A DNA stretch of 64,000 bases. Source: Mesorhizobium sp. M3A.F.Ca.ET.080.04.2.1 (GTDB lineage: Bacteria > Pseudomonadota > Alphaproteobacteria > Rhizobiales > Rhizobiaceae). This document shows, piece by piece, positions 38,637 to 47,376 of the stretch. Position numbers and translations under genes: made by a program. The notes below the pieces were generated by a model. The model was not told where the DNA came from and made no database searches. It saw only the letters and a list, made by a program, of their open reading frames with translations. Every line of letters begins with the position of its first letter. Position 1 is the stretch's first letter. The DNA lies in NCBI RefSeq assembly GCF_003952525.1, contig NZ_CP034451.1:3224001-3288000 (forward strand), in the 5' to 3' direction.

Positions 38637-39530
38637 ATGACGGACATCGCCGCCACCGCCGAAATGCAGGCCGCGCTGCTTTCCAGAGCGCTGCCCTACA
38701 TGCAGCGCTACGAGAACAAGACCGTGGTGGTGAAATATGGCGGCCACGCCATGGGCGACAACGAGCTCGGCAAGGCCTTTGCCCGCGACATCGCGCTTCT
38801 GAAACAATCCGGCGTCAATCCGATCGTCGTGCATGGCGGCGGGCCGCAGATCGGCGCCATGCTCAGCAAGATGGGCATCGAATCCAAGTTCGAGGGCGGG
38901 TTGCGCGTCACCGACCAGAAGACGGTCGAGATCGTCGAAATGGTGCTGGCCGGCTCGATCAACAAGGAGATCGTGGCGCTGATCAACGCCGAGGGCGAAT
39001 GGGCGATCGGCTTGTGCGGCAAGGACGGCAACATGGTGTTCGCCGAAAAGGCGCGCAAGACGATGATCGATCCGGACTCCAACATCGAGCGGGTGCTCGA
39101 TCTCGGCTTCGTCGGCGAGCCGGTCGAGGTCGACCGCACGCTGCTCGACCTTCTGGCGCGCTCGGAGATGATCCCGGTGCTGGCGCCGGTGGCGCCGGGC
39201 CGCGACGGCCACACCTACAACATCAACGCCGACACGTTTGCGGGCGCGATTGCCGGGGCCTGCCGCGCTTCGCGCCTGCTGTTCCTCACCGACGTGCCCG
39301 GCGTGCTCGACAAGAACAAGAAGCTGATCGACGAGCTGACGGTCGCCGAGGCCAGGGCGCTGATCAAGGACGGCACGGTGTCGGGCGGCATGATCCCGAA
39401 GGTCGAGACCTGCATCGAGGCGATCGAACGCGGCGTCGAAGGCGTCGTCATCCTCAACGGCAAGACGCCGCATTCGGTGCTGCTCGAACTGTTCACCGAG
39501 CACGGCGCCGGCACGCTGATCGTGCCGTAG
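38637..39530 (+). CDS. argB: Acetylglutamate kinase
   Basis: A 297-residue amino acid kinase, normal for Arg[13 protein letters not shown] near residue 29 is the phosphate-binding start, [13 protein letters not shown] near 60 binds substrate, and [19 protein letters not shown] is the C-terminal signature. It phosphorylates N-acetyl-L-glutamate in arginine synthesis. GGGAGCC precedes the ATG at 38637. In many rhizobia it follows engB; here it stands apart, next to an amidase pseudogene and a convergent BchE-like gene. Confidence 0.96.
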   Translation: MTDIAATAEMQAALLSRALPYMQRYENKTVVVKYGGHAMGDNELGKAFARDIALLKQSGVNPIVVHGGGPQIGAMLSKMGIESKFEGGLRVTDQKTVEIVEMVLAGSINKEIVALINAEGEWAIGLCGKDGNMVFAEKARKTMIDPDSNIERVLDLGFVGEPVEVDRTLLDLLARSEMIPVLAPVAPGRDGHTYNINADTFAGAIAGACRASRLLFLTDVPGVLDKNKKLIDELTVAEARALIKDGTVSGGMIPKVETCIEAIERGVEGVVILNGKTPHSVLLELFTEHGAGTLIVP

Positions 39531-39537
39531 CAAATCT

Positions 39538-41106
39538 TCAGCCGACTAATCTTCTTTCACCCGACACATGCCCAGCTTCGATGACGGGCGCGGCCGGCTT
39601 TCGCGCCGGGTGCCGAAAGATCATCGATTCCTCCTCGACATCCTGCGGCGCGCCCCAGAATTCGGCTAGCGTCGGGCCGTCCTTCACGCGACGATCGCGG
39701 GCGAGAAAGCCCCAGACCTCGCGGAGCCAGACCCGGCGCCCCATCTTGGTGTACCAGCGCATCGAATGCCGCTGCTCGGGATCGGGGTGGAAAAGGATGC
39801 GCGCCAGCGCCTTCGGCCGTGACTGCACGGCGAGCTCGATCAGCTTGACGGTGAAGAACAGCATCCACGGTTTCAGCCGCGTCATCGCCAGCACCTGGTG
39901 CTTGTAGTCCCAGAGGCGCGCGTCCCTTTGGATCACCTTGCGATCCTTGGCGATGCGGAAGAACGGAGTCCAGCGATGCGGCGTGACATAAAGGGCCTGG
40001 ATCTGGTCCGGGTCATAGGCGATGAGCTGGCGGAAGCCGCGCCAGAGATCGCGAAAACCTTCGTCCTCGAAGCCGGCCACCCAGGTCGCCATCGACAGGA
40101 TGCCGTGCCGGCGCAGCAGCCGGATCGCCTCACGATCGGATCTGGTGCTGCCGCCCTTGCGGATCAGTGACAGCGTCTCCTCATCGGTGTTCTCCATGCC
40201 GAGCAGCCAGCGGATGACGCCGGCCTTGCGATAGAGATGCAGGATGTCGGCGTCGCGCACGATGTCGTCGGCGCGGGTCGAGCCGACGATCAGCACCGGC
40301 ACGTTTTCAGCGATCATGGCATCGAGGAAGGCGCGCCAGGCCTTCTTCGAGGATGTCGGGTTCTCGTCGGCGAGGTTGACCAGTTCGACGCCATGCTGCC
40401 GGTGCAGCCAGGCGATCTCCTTGGCGAACTTGACAGGGTCGCGGTGCCGCCAGCGGGTCCAGAAGCCACGCTGGCCGCAATAGTTGCAAAGATGCGGGCA
40501 GCCGCGCGAGAACTGCATGACCACGGCCCGCTTGCCGCCCCAATAGCTGTAGCGGCCATGATCGATCAGTTCCCAGCCGATGCGGTAGGCATCGAGGCCG
40601 GCGATCGTCGTCGCCGGCGGCGTGGCGAAGGGGCGGCCGAGATCGTCGCGATAGGCGATGCCGGCAACGCCCGAGAACGGCCGGTGCTTTTCCAGCGCCT
40701 CGAGCAGCGCGACGATGGTCGCCTCGCCCTCGCCGCGCACGATGAAGTCGAAGGCATGTGTCTGGCTCAATATGTCGCGCCAGTGATAGGTCGGGAACAC
40801 GCCGCCATAGATGATGATCGCTCCCGGCGCGCGGAGCTTGATCATCTCAGCGATCCGCAAGGCGGTCGGATGCGCCGAGGTCGAGCCGGAATGGCCGATG
40901 AGGACGACGTCGGCATCGTCGCGCAACGCCTCATCGACGAGCATCCCAAGCGGCATCGGGCCGAACTCGGCATCGACCAGGCGCACCCGATGGGCGGCGT
41001 CGAGCAGCGGGCCGCCGATCGCCAGGAGCCCGAGCGGCGGCAGGTGATCATCGGGCACCCGGCTGCCGATGGCGGTGTGCGGCGGATTGACCAGCACGAT
41101 GTTCAT
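39538..41106 (-). CDS. bchE: BchE-like B12-dependent radical SAM protein
   Basis: A 522-residue protein. Residues 1-140 form a B12-binding Rossmann-like domain (VNPPHTAIGSRVPDDHLPPL; GHSGSTSAHPTALR), and the radical SAM core has CxxxCxxC in CPHLCNYC (Cys203, 207, 210). The sequence closely resembles BchE, the anaerobic Mg-protoporphyrin IX monomethyl ester cyclase, by recall of that family (for example GKRAVVMQFSRGCPH and NPTSSKKAWRAFL). It is somewhat shorter than photosynthetic BchE (about 550-575). No other bacteriochlorophyll gene is nearby, so its substrate in this organism is open. Confidence 0.82.
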   Translation of the reverse strand: MNIVLVNPPHTAIGSRVPDDHLPPLGLLAIGGPLLDAAHRVRLVDAEFGPMPLGMLVDEALRDDADVVLIGHSGSTSAHPTALRIAEMIKLRAPGAIIIYGGVFPTYHWRDILSQTHAFDFIVRGEGEATIVALLEALEKHRPFSGVAGIAYRDDLGRPFATPPATTIAGLDAYRIGWELIDHGRYSYWGGKRAVVMQFSRGCPHLCNYCGQRGFWTRWRHRDPVKFAKEIAWLHRQHGVELVNLADENPTSSKKAWRAFLDAMIAENVPVLIVGSTRADDIVRDADILHLYRKAGVIRWLLGMENTDEETLSLIRKGGSTRSDREAIRLLRRHGILSMATWVAGFEDEGFRDLWRGFRQLIAYDPDQIQALYVTPHRWTPFFRIAKDRKVIQRDARLWDYKHQVLAMTRLKPWMLFFTVKLIELAVQSRPKALARILFHPDPEQRHSMRWYTKMGRRVWLREVWGFLARDRRVKDGPTLAEFWGAPQDVEEESMIFRHPARKPAAPVIEAGHVSGERRLVG

Positions 41107-41222
41107 GGCGGACCTCCATTGCGGTTGGTCCGCCGGTCCTAGCGGTCGATGGCGAAGCCGGCTTGGCGCGGTTCAGCAGTTTCCGAGCAGCTTTTGCAGA
41201 GAATTGGCGAGGTTGGCCTCTC

Positions 41223-41302
41223 GAGCGGTTCAGCTTCTTGCCCGCTCCAAAGTTTGTTTTCGTGCAAGTCCGGACGGAAAACGCTGTTTACCTTTGCTGG
41301 AA
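41223..41302. repeat. Dispersed hairpin repeat, degenerate GAGCGGTTCAGC type (copy A3)
   Basis: GAGCGGTTCAGCTTCTTGCC at 41223, followed by CCGCTCCAAAG, then GTCCGGACGGAAAACGCTG and TTTGCTGGAA, a decayed version of the element at 49751. It lies between the bchE-like gene and the Lrp regulator and has no visible coding potential. Confidence 0.55.
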
Positions 41303-41307
41303 GGCCG

Positions 41308-41784
41308 CTAGCGCCGCAGATGCGCGAGCGGCACGTGGCCGGGCCCCTTGATGTTCTGCAGCACCAGCTGTGTGTGGACATCGCGCACGCCGGGAAAACG
41401 CATCAGCCGGTGCATGACGAAGGCGTTGAGGTCGTCCACCGACGGCACCATCACATGCAGCAGGAAGTCGTAGTCGCCGGTCATCGTCCAGCAGGACGAG
41501 ACCTCATCCATGCGCTGCACGGCGGCGATGAAGCTTTCCGGCGAGCCGTCGCTGTGGCTGACCAGGCGGACCTGGACGAAAACCTCGACCATCAGGCCGA
41601 GCGAGCGGCGGCTGAGAATAGCGGCGAAGCCCTTGATGATGCCGGCGCCTTGCAGGGCCTCGAAGCGGCGCGCGCACGGGGTCGTCGACAGGCCGATTTC
41701 CTGCGCCAGTTCGGACACCGGTTTTCGGCCGTCGCGCTGCAGGATGTCGAGCATCTTTATCTCGAACTCGTCAAGCTGAGGCAT
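41308..41784 (-). CDS. Lrp/AsnC-family regulator
   Basis: A 158-residue regulator: N-terminal HTH (KPVSELAQEIGLSTTPCARRF at about residues 21-41) and a C-terminal RAM/ASNC ligand domain with TGDYDFLLHVMV. The ATG at 41784 follows GGGAGCAGAA. It is divergent from phhA with 139 bases between, so it likely responds to aromatic or other amino acids and controls phenylalanine breakdown. That link is inference from position. Confidence 0.93.
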   Translation of the reverse strand: MPQLDEFEIKMLDILQRDGRKPVSELAQEIGLSTTPCARRFEALQGAGIIKGFAAILSRRSLGLMVEVFVQVRLVSHSDGSPESFIAAVQRMDEVSSCWTMTGDYDFLLHVMVPSVDDLNAFVMHRLMRFPGVRDVHTQLVLQNIKGPGHVPLAHLRR

Positions 41785-41923
41785 TTCTGCTCCCATTTCC
41801 GCAAATCGGAGCGAACTTTACCTCAAAAGCCGCCGTTATACCATCAACTAAGCTGATTTGCCTCGCGGGCCGCCGCTACTGTCATCCCCAATCCACCGAT
41901 CACGATGTTGAGGAGGAACTGCC

Positions 41924-42757
41924 ATGACGATCAGCGTTGCCGACTACGCCCGGGACTGCGCTGCACAGGGCCTTCGCGGCGACTATTCGGTCTGCCGCGC
42001 CGATTTCACCGTGGCGCAGGGCTATGATTATTCGGCCGAGGAGCAGGCGGTCTGGCGCACGCTCTGCGACCGGCAGACGAAACTGACGCGGAGACTGGCG
42101 CACCGCTCCTATCTTGACGGCGTGGACGCGCTCGGGCTGCTCGACAAGATTCCCGATTTCGAGGAGATCAGCGATAAGCTGCGCAAGCTGACCGGCTGGG
42201 AGATCGTCGCGGTGCCGGGCCTCATTCCCGCCGGGCCCTTTTTTGATCACCTCGCCAGCCGCCGCTTCCCGGTGACCAACTGGCTGCGGACACAGAAGGA
42301 GCTCGACTACATCGTCGAGCCGGACATGTTCCACGATTTCTTCGGCCATGTGCCGATCCTGACGCAGCCGGTCTTCGCCGATTTCATGCAGATGTATGGG
42401 CAGAAGGCCGAGGACGTGATCGCGCTCGGCGGTGACGAGATGATCACGCGGCTCTACTGGTACAGCGCCGAATACGGCCTCATCCAGGAACCGGGCCAGC
42501 CGGTGAAGGCCTTTGGCGCCGGGCTGATGTCCTCGTTCACGGAGTTGCAGTTCGCCGTCGAGAGCAAGGACGCGCATCACGTGCCGTTCGACCTGGAGAC
42601 GGTGATGCGCACGGGCTACGAGATCGACAAGTTCCAGCGCGCCTATTTCGTGCTGCCGTCCTTCGACGTTCTGCGCGATGCCTTCGCCAGCGGCGATCTC
42701 TCCGGCATCGTCACGCGATTCAAGGATCAGGCGGCGCTCGACCCGGCGACGGTTTGA
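41924..42757 (+). CDS. phhA: Phenylalanine-4-hydroxylase
   Basis: A 277-residue monomeric bacterial phenylalanine hydroxylase. The iron ligands are visible as His-His in EPDMFHDFFGHVP (about residues 130-142) and Glu in YWYSAEYGLI (about residue 182). It converts phenylalanine to tyrosine using tetrahydropterin and oxygen. GAGGAGGAAC lies just before the ATG. Divergent Lrp regulator suggests phenylalanine-responsive control. Length is normal. Confidence 0.95.
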   Translation: MTISVADYARDCAAQGLRGDYSVCRADFTVAQGYDYSAEEQAVWRTLCDRQTKLTRRLAHRSYLDGVDALGLLDKIPDFEEISDKLRKLTGWEIVAVPGLIPAGPFFDHLASRRFPVTNWLRTQKELDYIVEPDMFHDFFGHVPILTQPVFADFMQMYGQKAEDVIALGGDEMITRLYWYSAEYGLIQEPGQPVKAFGAGLMSSFTELQFAVESKDAHHVPFDLETVMRTGYEIDKFQRAYFVLPSFDVLRDAFASGDLSGIVTRFKDQAALDPATV

Positions 42758-42784
42758 GGTTGGCTTCGCCCGGCCGACCTTCGG

Positions 42785-42835
42785 AGCGGTTCAGCTGCCA
42801 TTGAGCGGCTGAACCGCTGTGGGCTCATGCCCCAC
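42785..42835. terminator. Hairpins between convergent phhA and GMC oxidoreductase
   Basis: AGCGGTTCAGC (42785-42795) pairs perfectly with GCTGAACCGCT (42808-42818), then GTGGG/CCCAC forms a second small hairpin. The first arm equals the start of the GAGCGGTTCAGC repeat family, so this is a repeat-derived element that may act as a terminator for both converging genes. Confidence 0.5.
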
Positions 42836-42941
42836 GGATTTCTCCAAAGGCGGCCAAGGCGGCGCCGGCTGCCATTCCTGGCACCGGCGCTGCCTGCCTT
42901 GTTTCCGCGGACGGAAGTCGCTGCAGGCTGTGCCGATTGCT

Positions 42942-44381
42942 TCACACGGTGATCAGCTTGCTGAGATGATCGCCGAGGCGGCAGGCCAGCGCGGTGATGG
43001 TCGTCGTGGGATTGCACTCGCCGGAGGTGCAGAAAACCGAGGAGCCGCCGACATAGAGATTGTCCATGCCGTGCACCTTGCAATTGGCATCGACGACACT
43101 CTTGGCGACATCGGTCCCCATGCGGGTACCGCCCATGTGGTGGTGACCGGCCGTTTCCTCGTCGGTCGGGTAGTCGCCGCCATTGCCGATCCAGTCGGCG
43201 ATGCGGACGCGGCCGAGATTCTTCTGCGCCATGGTGGCGCCGAAGAGTCTCAGCCCTTCGAGCAAGGTCCGCCGCTCGAGCGGCGACTTCTGCCAATGGA
43301 GCTCGATGCGGGGCACGCCGGCGTGGTCGACTTCGGTCCTTGAAAGTTCGATCCGGTTCGAGGCCAGCGGGGCCTGCTCCCAGGCGACATAGAGCTGGGC
43401 GGCGCAACGCAGGTTCTGGCTTAGCTTGTAGGCCGCCCATTCCGCCATGTCCGGCGCCGTGCAGGCAAGGTCCGCGATCAGCCGCTTGATGTTGGGATAG
43501 GGCGTCTCGATCAGGCGGATGCCGAAGTTCAGGATCTGCAGCCGCTCCATCGCGGGCAGGGTCGGCGAGAAGAACGCCTCGTTCGAGGCATCGACTTCGA
43601 ACTCGTCGTAATTGGCCAGAATGGCATTGCCGCCCTCGAAGGTCGGGTGCTCCATCCAGTAGCGGCCAAGTGCCGTGGCATGCGGCACCACCGCTCCATT
43701 CGAGCGCTGGTTGGACCACAGCAGCAGCCTGGAATTCTCCAGCCCGCCGGTGCAGGTGATGAAATAGTCCGCCGTAAAGGTCCCGGCATCCTGTCCGTTC
43801 GACCATAGCCTGGCGCCGGTGACGCGCTTGCCGTCGCCGGCAAGCTCGGTGGCATAGGTGTTGAGCACGACGGCGATGTTGCTGCTCTGGTCGAGTTCGC
43901 CAGCGAACTTCTCGGCGAAACGCACGGCCGGGCTCTTGATCAGCTGCACCCAGCGGATGTCGTCCGAAATTGGCACATCCGGCCGGAATTCGGGAAGTTC
44001 CAGTATATCGTGGACTTCGGACAGATAAGGCTCGATGTCGGCGCGGCTGATCGGCCAGCCCGTGTCCGGCGCCCAAGCCTTGGGCTCGAAATCCTGGCGG
44101 TCGAGCACGCGGCACCAGCCGGCCCAGTGGTTGGACGAGCCGCCCATGAAGCGCAGCCGCGTGATGTCGAGGTCGAAATAGTAGTCGCCGACCGTGTTGC
44201 CGCGGTAGAAGTCCTGCGATTCCTCGCTGAACTCGCGCGATCCGGCCTCCAGCACAACCACCGGAATGCCGGCGGCACCGAGCTTTCTGGCGATGGTGGT
44301 GCCGGCCGGGCCGGAACCGAGGATGCAGACCCTTGGCTTGAAGCTCGCCTGCTTGAACGCCTCATAGCTGTCGAAGATCAT
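42942..44381 (-). CDS. GMC-family oxidoreductase without signal peptide
   Basis: A 479-residue flavoprotein with N-terminal FAD-binding motif VCILGSGPAGTTIARKLGAAG near residue 18, the GMC-type FMGGSSNHWAGWC, and C-terminal catalytic His region TAGHHHMGGTRMG and CNPTTTITALACRLGDHL. It likely oxidises an alcohol or sugar. It has no secretion signal, but its ATG overlaps the stop of a tiny Tat-signal protein (44378-44547), suggesting export piggybacked on that partner, as in related sugar dehydrogenases. Convergent to phhA. Confidence 0.9.
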   Translation of the reverse strand: MIFDSYEAFKQASFKPRVCILGSGPAGTTIARKLGAAGIPVVVLEAGSREFSEESQDFYRGNTVGDYYFDLDITRLRFMGGSSNHWAGWCRVLDRQDFEPKAWAPDTGWPISRADIEPYLSEVHDILELPEFRPDVPISDDIRWVQLIKSPAVRFAEKFAGELDQSSNIAVVLNTYATELAGDGKRVTGARLWSNGQDAGTFTADYFITCTGGLENSRLLLWSNQRSNGAVVPHATALGRYWMEHPTFEGGNAILANYDEFEVDASNEAFFSPTLPAMERLQILNFGIRLIETPYPNIKRLIADLACTAPDMAEWAAYKLSQNLRCAAQLYVAWEQAPLASNRIELSRTEVDHAGVPRIELHWQKSPLERRTLLEGLRLFGATMAQKNLGRVRIADWIGNGGDYPTDEETAGHHHMGGTRMGTDVAKSVVDANCKVHGMDNLYVGGSSVFCTSGECNPTTTITALACRLGDHLSKLITV

Positions 44382-44547
44382 GCAAGATCGCTCCGCTTCA
44401 GGATCCAGCCATTGACCTCTATGATGTCGTCGGGGACGATCTCATCCGGGCGATGACCGGCTGGTTGCGGAACAGCGACAGCGCGGGCAGCGCGATCAGT
44501 GCCTGGACGATGCCGCGGCGCGATATTTTCTTGATGAAGACAGTCAT
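44378..44547 (-). pseudogene. Tiny Tat-signal partner of the GMC oxidoreductase, frameshifted
   Basis: As it stands the frame from 44547 gives 42 residues. It begins with a Tat motif KKISRRGIVQALIALPAL. One added G near 44446-44450 (CGG to CGGG on the minus strand) restores a 56-residue protein that continues VIARDEIVPDDIIEVNG and ends in WILKRSDLA. Its TGA then overlaps the GMC start as ATGA (44378-44381). The length of 170 is one short of 171. The repaired reading is so much better that a one-base loss or an error is likely. Confidence 0.65.
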
Positions 44548-44713
44548 GACAGATCTTTCGATAAGGCCTCTATCCACGCATGTCGTTCCCTGAACGGCAC
44601 ACGTTCCGCCCCAGAAGCCAGTTCCGTGCCAAACCGCGTGCAAACCGGGTCACACGCAGAAGTTTAGCGCGGTCGAATATAGAAATGGTTAGGACGGCCG
44701 AGCGAGTCGGCGC

Positions 44714-45475
44714 TCAGGCGGCCTCCGAGATGTCGCGGTCGAGGATCGAGAGATTGCGGCCGCGATGCTTGGCCTCGTAGAGCCGGCGGTCGGCTGCGCG
44801 CATCAGCTCGGAGACGGTAGCGCCCTCGCCGCAGGTGACGCCACCGATGGAGACGGTGAGGGGCACGGTCCGCTCGTCGATCGGACGGAATCGGACCAGC
44901 TCGACCTCGCGGCGGATGCGCTCGGCGACGCGCCTGGCCTCCTGTTCGGAGGCGCCGGCCAGGAAGGCGGCGAATTCCTCGCCGCCGATTCGGCCGAGCA
45001 CATCGCCGCTGCGCACGCCGCGCTGAATGGCCGCCGCGATCAGAAGCAGCGCCTCGTCTCCGGTCAGATGGCCGAAATTGTCGTTGATGGTCTTGAAGTG
45101 GTCGGCATCGATGATGAGCAGCGCGCCGCGGTCGGACTTGCGCCGCGAGCCGTCGAGCGCCGCAAAGAAGGTCTCGCGATTGAGCATGCCGGTCATGTCG
45201 TCGCGGCTGGCCTTTTCCGACAGGCGGCGATGCGCGGCGGCGAGCTGCGCGTGGGCGCGAGCGAGTTCACGATGCGCATTTTGCAACCGGTCGCTCTGCC
45301 AAAAGGCGCCGAAGCTGGCGATCCAGGCCAGCACCAGGGGACAAACCGTCGAGGTTAGCCAGATGGTGCGGCCGATCGTAAAGCCCATTCCCGGAACCAC
45401 GATCAATGTCAACAAAAGCGATGCTGCAACCGAGGCGAACGCCACGGCTGCGGACTTCAAAACTATGCGACTCAT
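44714..45475 (-). CDS. Membrane diguanylate cyclase (GGDEF)
   Basis: A 253-residue protein. Two N-terminal transmembrane helices (about residues 7-26 and 32-55), a short coiled coil (HRELARAHAQLAAAHRRL), then a GGDEF domain with the active GGEEF motif and an RSGD inhibitory site five residues before it (RxxD I-site). So the enzyme should make cyclic-di-GMP and be subject to product inhibition. The start at 45475 has GGGAGTCGGCGA before it. No partner gene is close. Confidence 0.92.
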   Translation of the reverse strand: MSRIVLKSAAVAFASVAASLLLTLIVVPGMGFTIGRTIWLTSTVCPLVLAWIASFGAFWQSDRLQNAHRELARAHAQLAAAHRRLSEKASRDDMTGMLNRETFFAALDGSRRKSDRGALLIIDADHFKTINDNFGHLTGDEALLLIAAAIQRGVRSGDVLGRIGGEEFAAFLAGASEQEARRVAERIRREVELVRFRPIDERTVPLTVSIGGVTCGEGATVSELMRAADRRLYEAKHRGRNLSILDRDISEAA

Positions 45476-45625
45476 TCGCCGACTCCCACCGGACTGCTTG
45501 TGTGCCAGCAAGCGCTGAAGGCGACCTTTCGGAGACGGTTAAAATTTGAAGGGAGACGCGTTTTCGCGGTGGCAGACGCGCAGAAGTTGTGGATAAAGCC
45601 GGCGTCGGCATGCCATAAGGACGGC

Positions 45626-46333
45626 ATGACGACCCTGCCCGATCCCGCCCGTTTCGCCCATGTCACCGACTGGGTGTTTGACCTCGACAACACGCTCTAT
45701 CCGCATCATTCGAACCTGTTCGCGCAGATCGATGTAAAGATGACCGCCTATATCGGCGAGTTGCTGACGCTGCCGCGCGAAGAAGCGCGCAAGCTGCAGA
45801 AGGAGCTCTATCAGGAATATGGCACGACGCTGAACGGCCTGATGACGCGCCACGGCATCGATCCAGACGACTTTCTCGAGAAAGTGCACGACATCGACTA
45901 TTCCTGGCTGGTGCCGGATCCCGTGCTCGGGGCCGCGATCCGCCAGCTTCCCGGCCGCAAGTTCATCTTTACCAACGGCGACCGTAGGCACGCCGAGCGA
46001 ACGGCGCGGCAGCTCGGCATACTCGAGCATTTCGACGACATCTTCGACATCGTCGCGGCGAGGCTCAATCCGAAGCCGGCGCGGCAGACCTATGAGCGGT
46101 TTGCCGAGCTGCATGCCGTGACCGGTCACAATGCGGTGATGTTCGAGGATCTGGCCCGCAATCTCTCGGTGCCGAAATCGCTCGGCATGACGACAGTGCT
46201 GGTCGTGCCGCGCAACTTCGAGCCGACATTCTCCGAAATCTGGGAGCGCGACCCGGAAAACGAGGACGACGTCGATTTCGTCACCGACGACCTCGCCAGC
46301 TTCCTCACCGCGATCGTCGAAGTCACGGCTTGA
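45626..46333 (+). CDS. HAD-family pyrimidine 5'-nucleotidase
   Basis: A 235-residue HAD hydrolase. Motif I FDLDNTLYPHHSNLF near residue 22, motif II FTNGDRRHAERTARQLG near 112, motif IV FEDLARNLSVPKSLGM near 170. It matches the rhizobial pyrimidine 5'-nucleotidase (SDT1-like) family, which dephosphorylates UMP or CMP. AAGGACGGC precedes the ATG at 45626. It lies upstream of dapD in many rhizobia, as here (with the LOG gene between). Confidence 0.92.
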   Translation: MTTLPDPARFAHVTDWVFDLDNTLYPHHSNLFAQIDVKMTAYIGELLTLPREEARKLQKELYQEYGTTLNGLMTRHGIDPDDFLEKVHDIDYSWLVPDPVLGAAIRQLPGRKFIFTNGDRRHAERTARQLGILEHFDDIFDIVAARLNPKPARQTYERFAELHAVTGHNAVMFEDLARNLSVPKSLGMTTVLVVPRNFEPTFSEIWERDPENEDDVDFVTDDLASFLTAIVEVTA

Positions 46334-46391
46334 GGCAACGTCAGGTTACCGGGACGCCCTCAGCATCCGCCTAGGCGAGCGGCCGACCCCG

Positions 46392-47231
46392 TCAGAGCTC
46401 GTAGAAGCGGCGCACGATCTCCCAGGCCTCGTCGGCGGTGTCGACGAAGTCGATGATGTCCTGATCGCCGGGCGAGATGGTGCCCTGCTCGGCGAGGAAA
46501 TCGAGGTCGATGGCCCTTCCCCAGAAGGCCTTGCCGAACAGGATCACCGGCACGCGCTCCATGCGGCCGGTCTGAATCAGCGTCAGCGTCTCGAAAAATT
46601 CGTCCATCGTGCCGAAGCCGCCGGGAAACACCGCGACGGCCTTGGCGCGCATGACGAAATGCATCTTGCGGATGGCGAAATAGTGGAAGTTGAAGCAGAG
46701 CTCGGGCGTGACATAGGCGTTCGGCGCCTGCTCGTGCGGCAGCACGATGTTGAGGCCTATCGACGGCGCGCCGACATCGTCGGCGCCGCGGTTGCCCGCC
46801 TCCATGACGCCGGGCCCGCCACCGGTGACGACGACGAACTCGCGGTAGTAGGACGCCGCCGACTGCTGCGAGCAGAGGCGGGCGAATTTGCGCGCCTCCT
46901 CATAGTATTTGCTGTTGAACTCGAGGTTCTTCTTCTGCGTCTCGTTCTTGGCCGCCCAGGCGGCGCCGCCCGGCTCTGGCAGACGCGCGCCGCCGAACAG
47001 GATCACCGTCGAGCGGATGCCCCGTTCGGCCAGGATCATCTCCGGCTTCAGCAGCTCGAGCTGCAGGCGCACGGGGCGCAGTTCGCGCCGCGTCATGAAA
47101 TCGGGATCGTTCCAGGCCAGCCGATAGGTGTCGGCGCGCGTCTGGGGGGTGTCCGGCACGCTTTTTGCCCGCTCCAGATCCTCGTCTGAATGCGGCAACG
47201 GCGTCCAGCCCGCCTTTTCCATGGGAGTCAT
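46392..47231 (-). CDS. LOG-family protein (TIGR00730-like)
   Basis: A 279-residue protein with the Rossmann-like LOG motifs TGGGPGVMEAGNRGA near residue 137 and FPGGFGTMDEFFETL near 205. LOG proteins are cytokinin riboside-5'-monophosphate phosphoribohydrolases or general nucleotide hydrolases. This longer subtype has an N-terminal extension of about 70 residues. Starts at GTG 47240, ATG 47231 or ATG 47222 are all possible; AGGACGG supports the first two. Divergent from dapD. Confidence 0.88.
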   Translation of the reverse strand: MTPMEKAGWTPLPHSDEDLERAKSVPDTPQTRADTYRLAWNDPDFMTRRELRPVRLQLELLKPEMILAERGIRSTVILFGGARLPEPGGAAWAAKNETQKKNLEFNSKYYEEARKFARLCSQQSAASYYREFVVVTGGGPGVMEAGNRGADDVGAPSIGLNIVLPHEQAPNAYVTPELCFNFHYFAIRKMHFVMRAKAVAVFPGGFGTMDEFFETLTLIQTGRMERVPVILFGKAFWGRAIDLDFLAEQGTISPGDQDIIDFVDTADEAWEIVRRFYEL

Positions 47232-47333
47232 TCGATCCACCCGTCCTAATCCTTTGCTTGCGCCGTCCCGTGACGCAACCGCGATTGACCCCCATCACAC
47301 CTTCACATAGGGTCCGCGCGACTTTCGGAACAG

Positions 47334-47354
47334 GTTAAGGGGCAGCCCCTTAAC
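47334..47354. promoter_or_regulatory. Near-perfect 21-bp palindrome before dapD
   Basis: GTTAAGGGGC (47334-47343), one central A, and GCCCCTTAAC (47345-47354) form a perfect 10-base inverted repeat. It lies 22 bases before the dapD ATG and in the divergent region with the LOG gene. It could be a protein-binding operator or fold as an mRNA hairpin near the dapD ribosome binding site. Confidence 0.6.
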
Positions 47355-47376
47355 AGCTTGGTAATGGAGCGAATTC

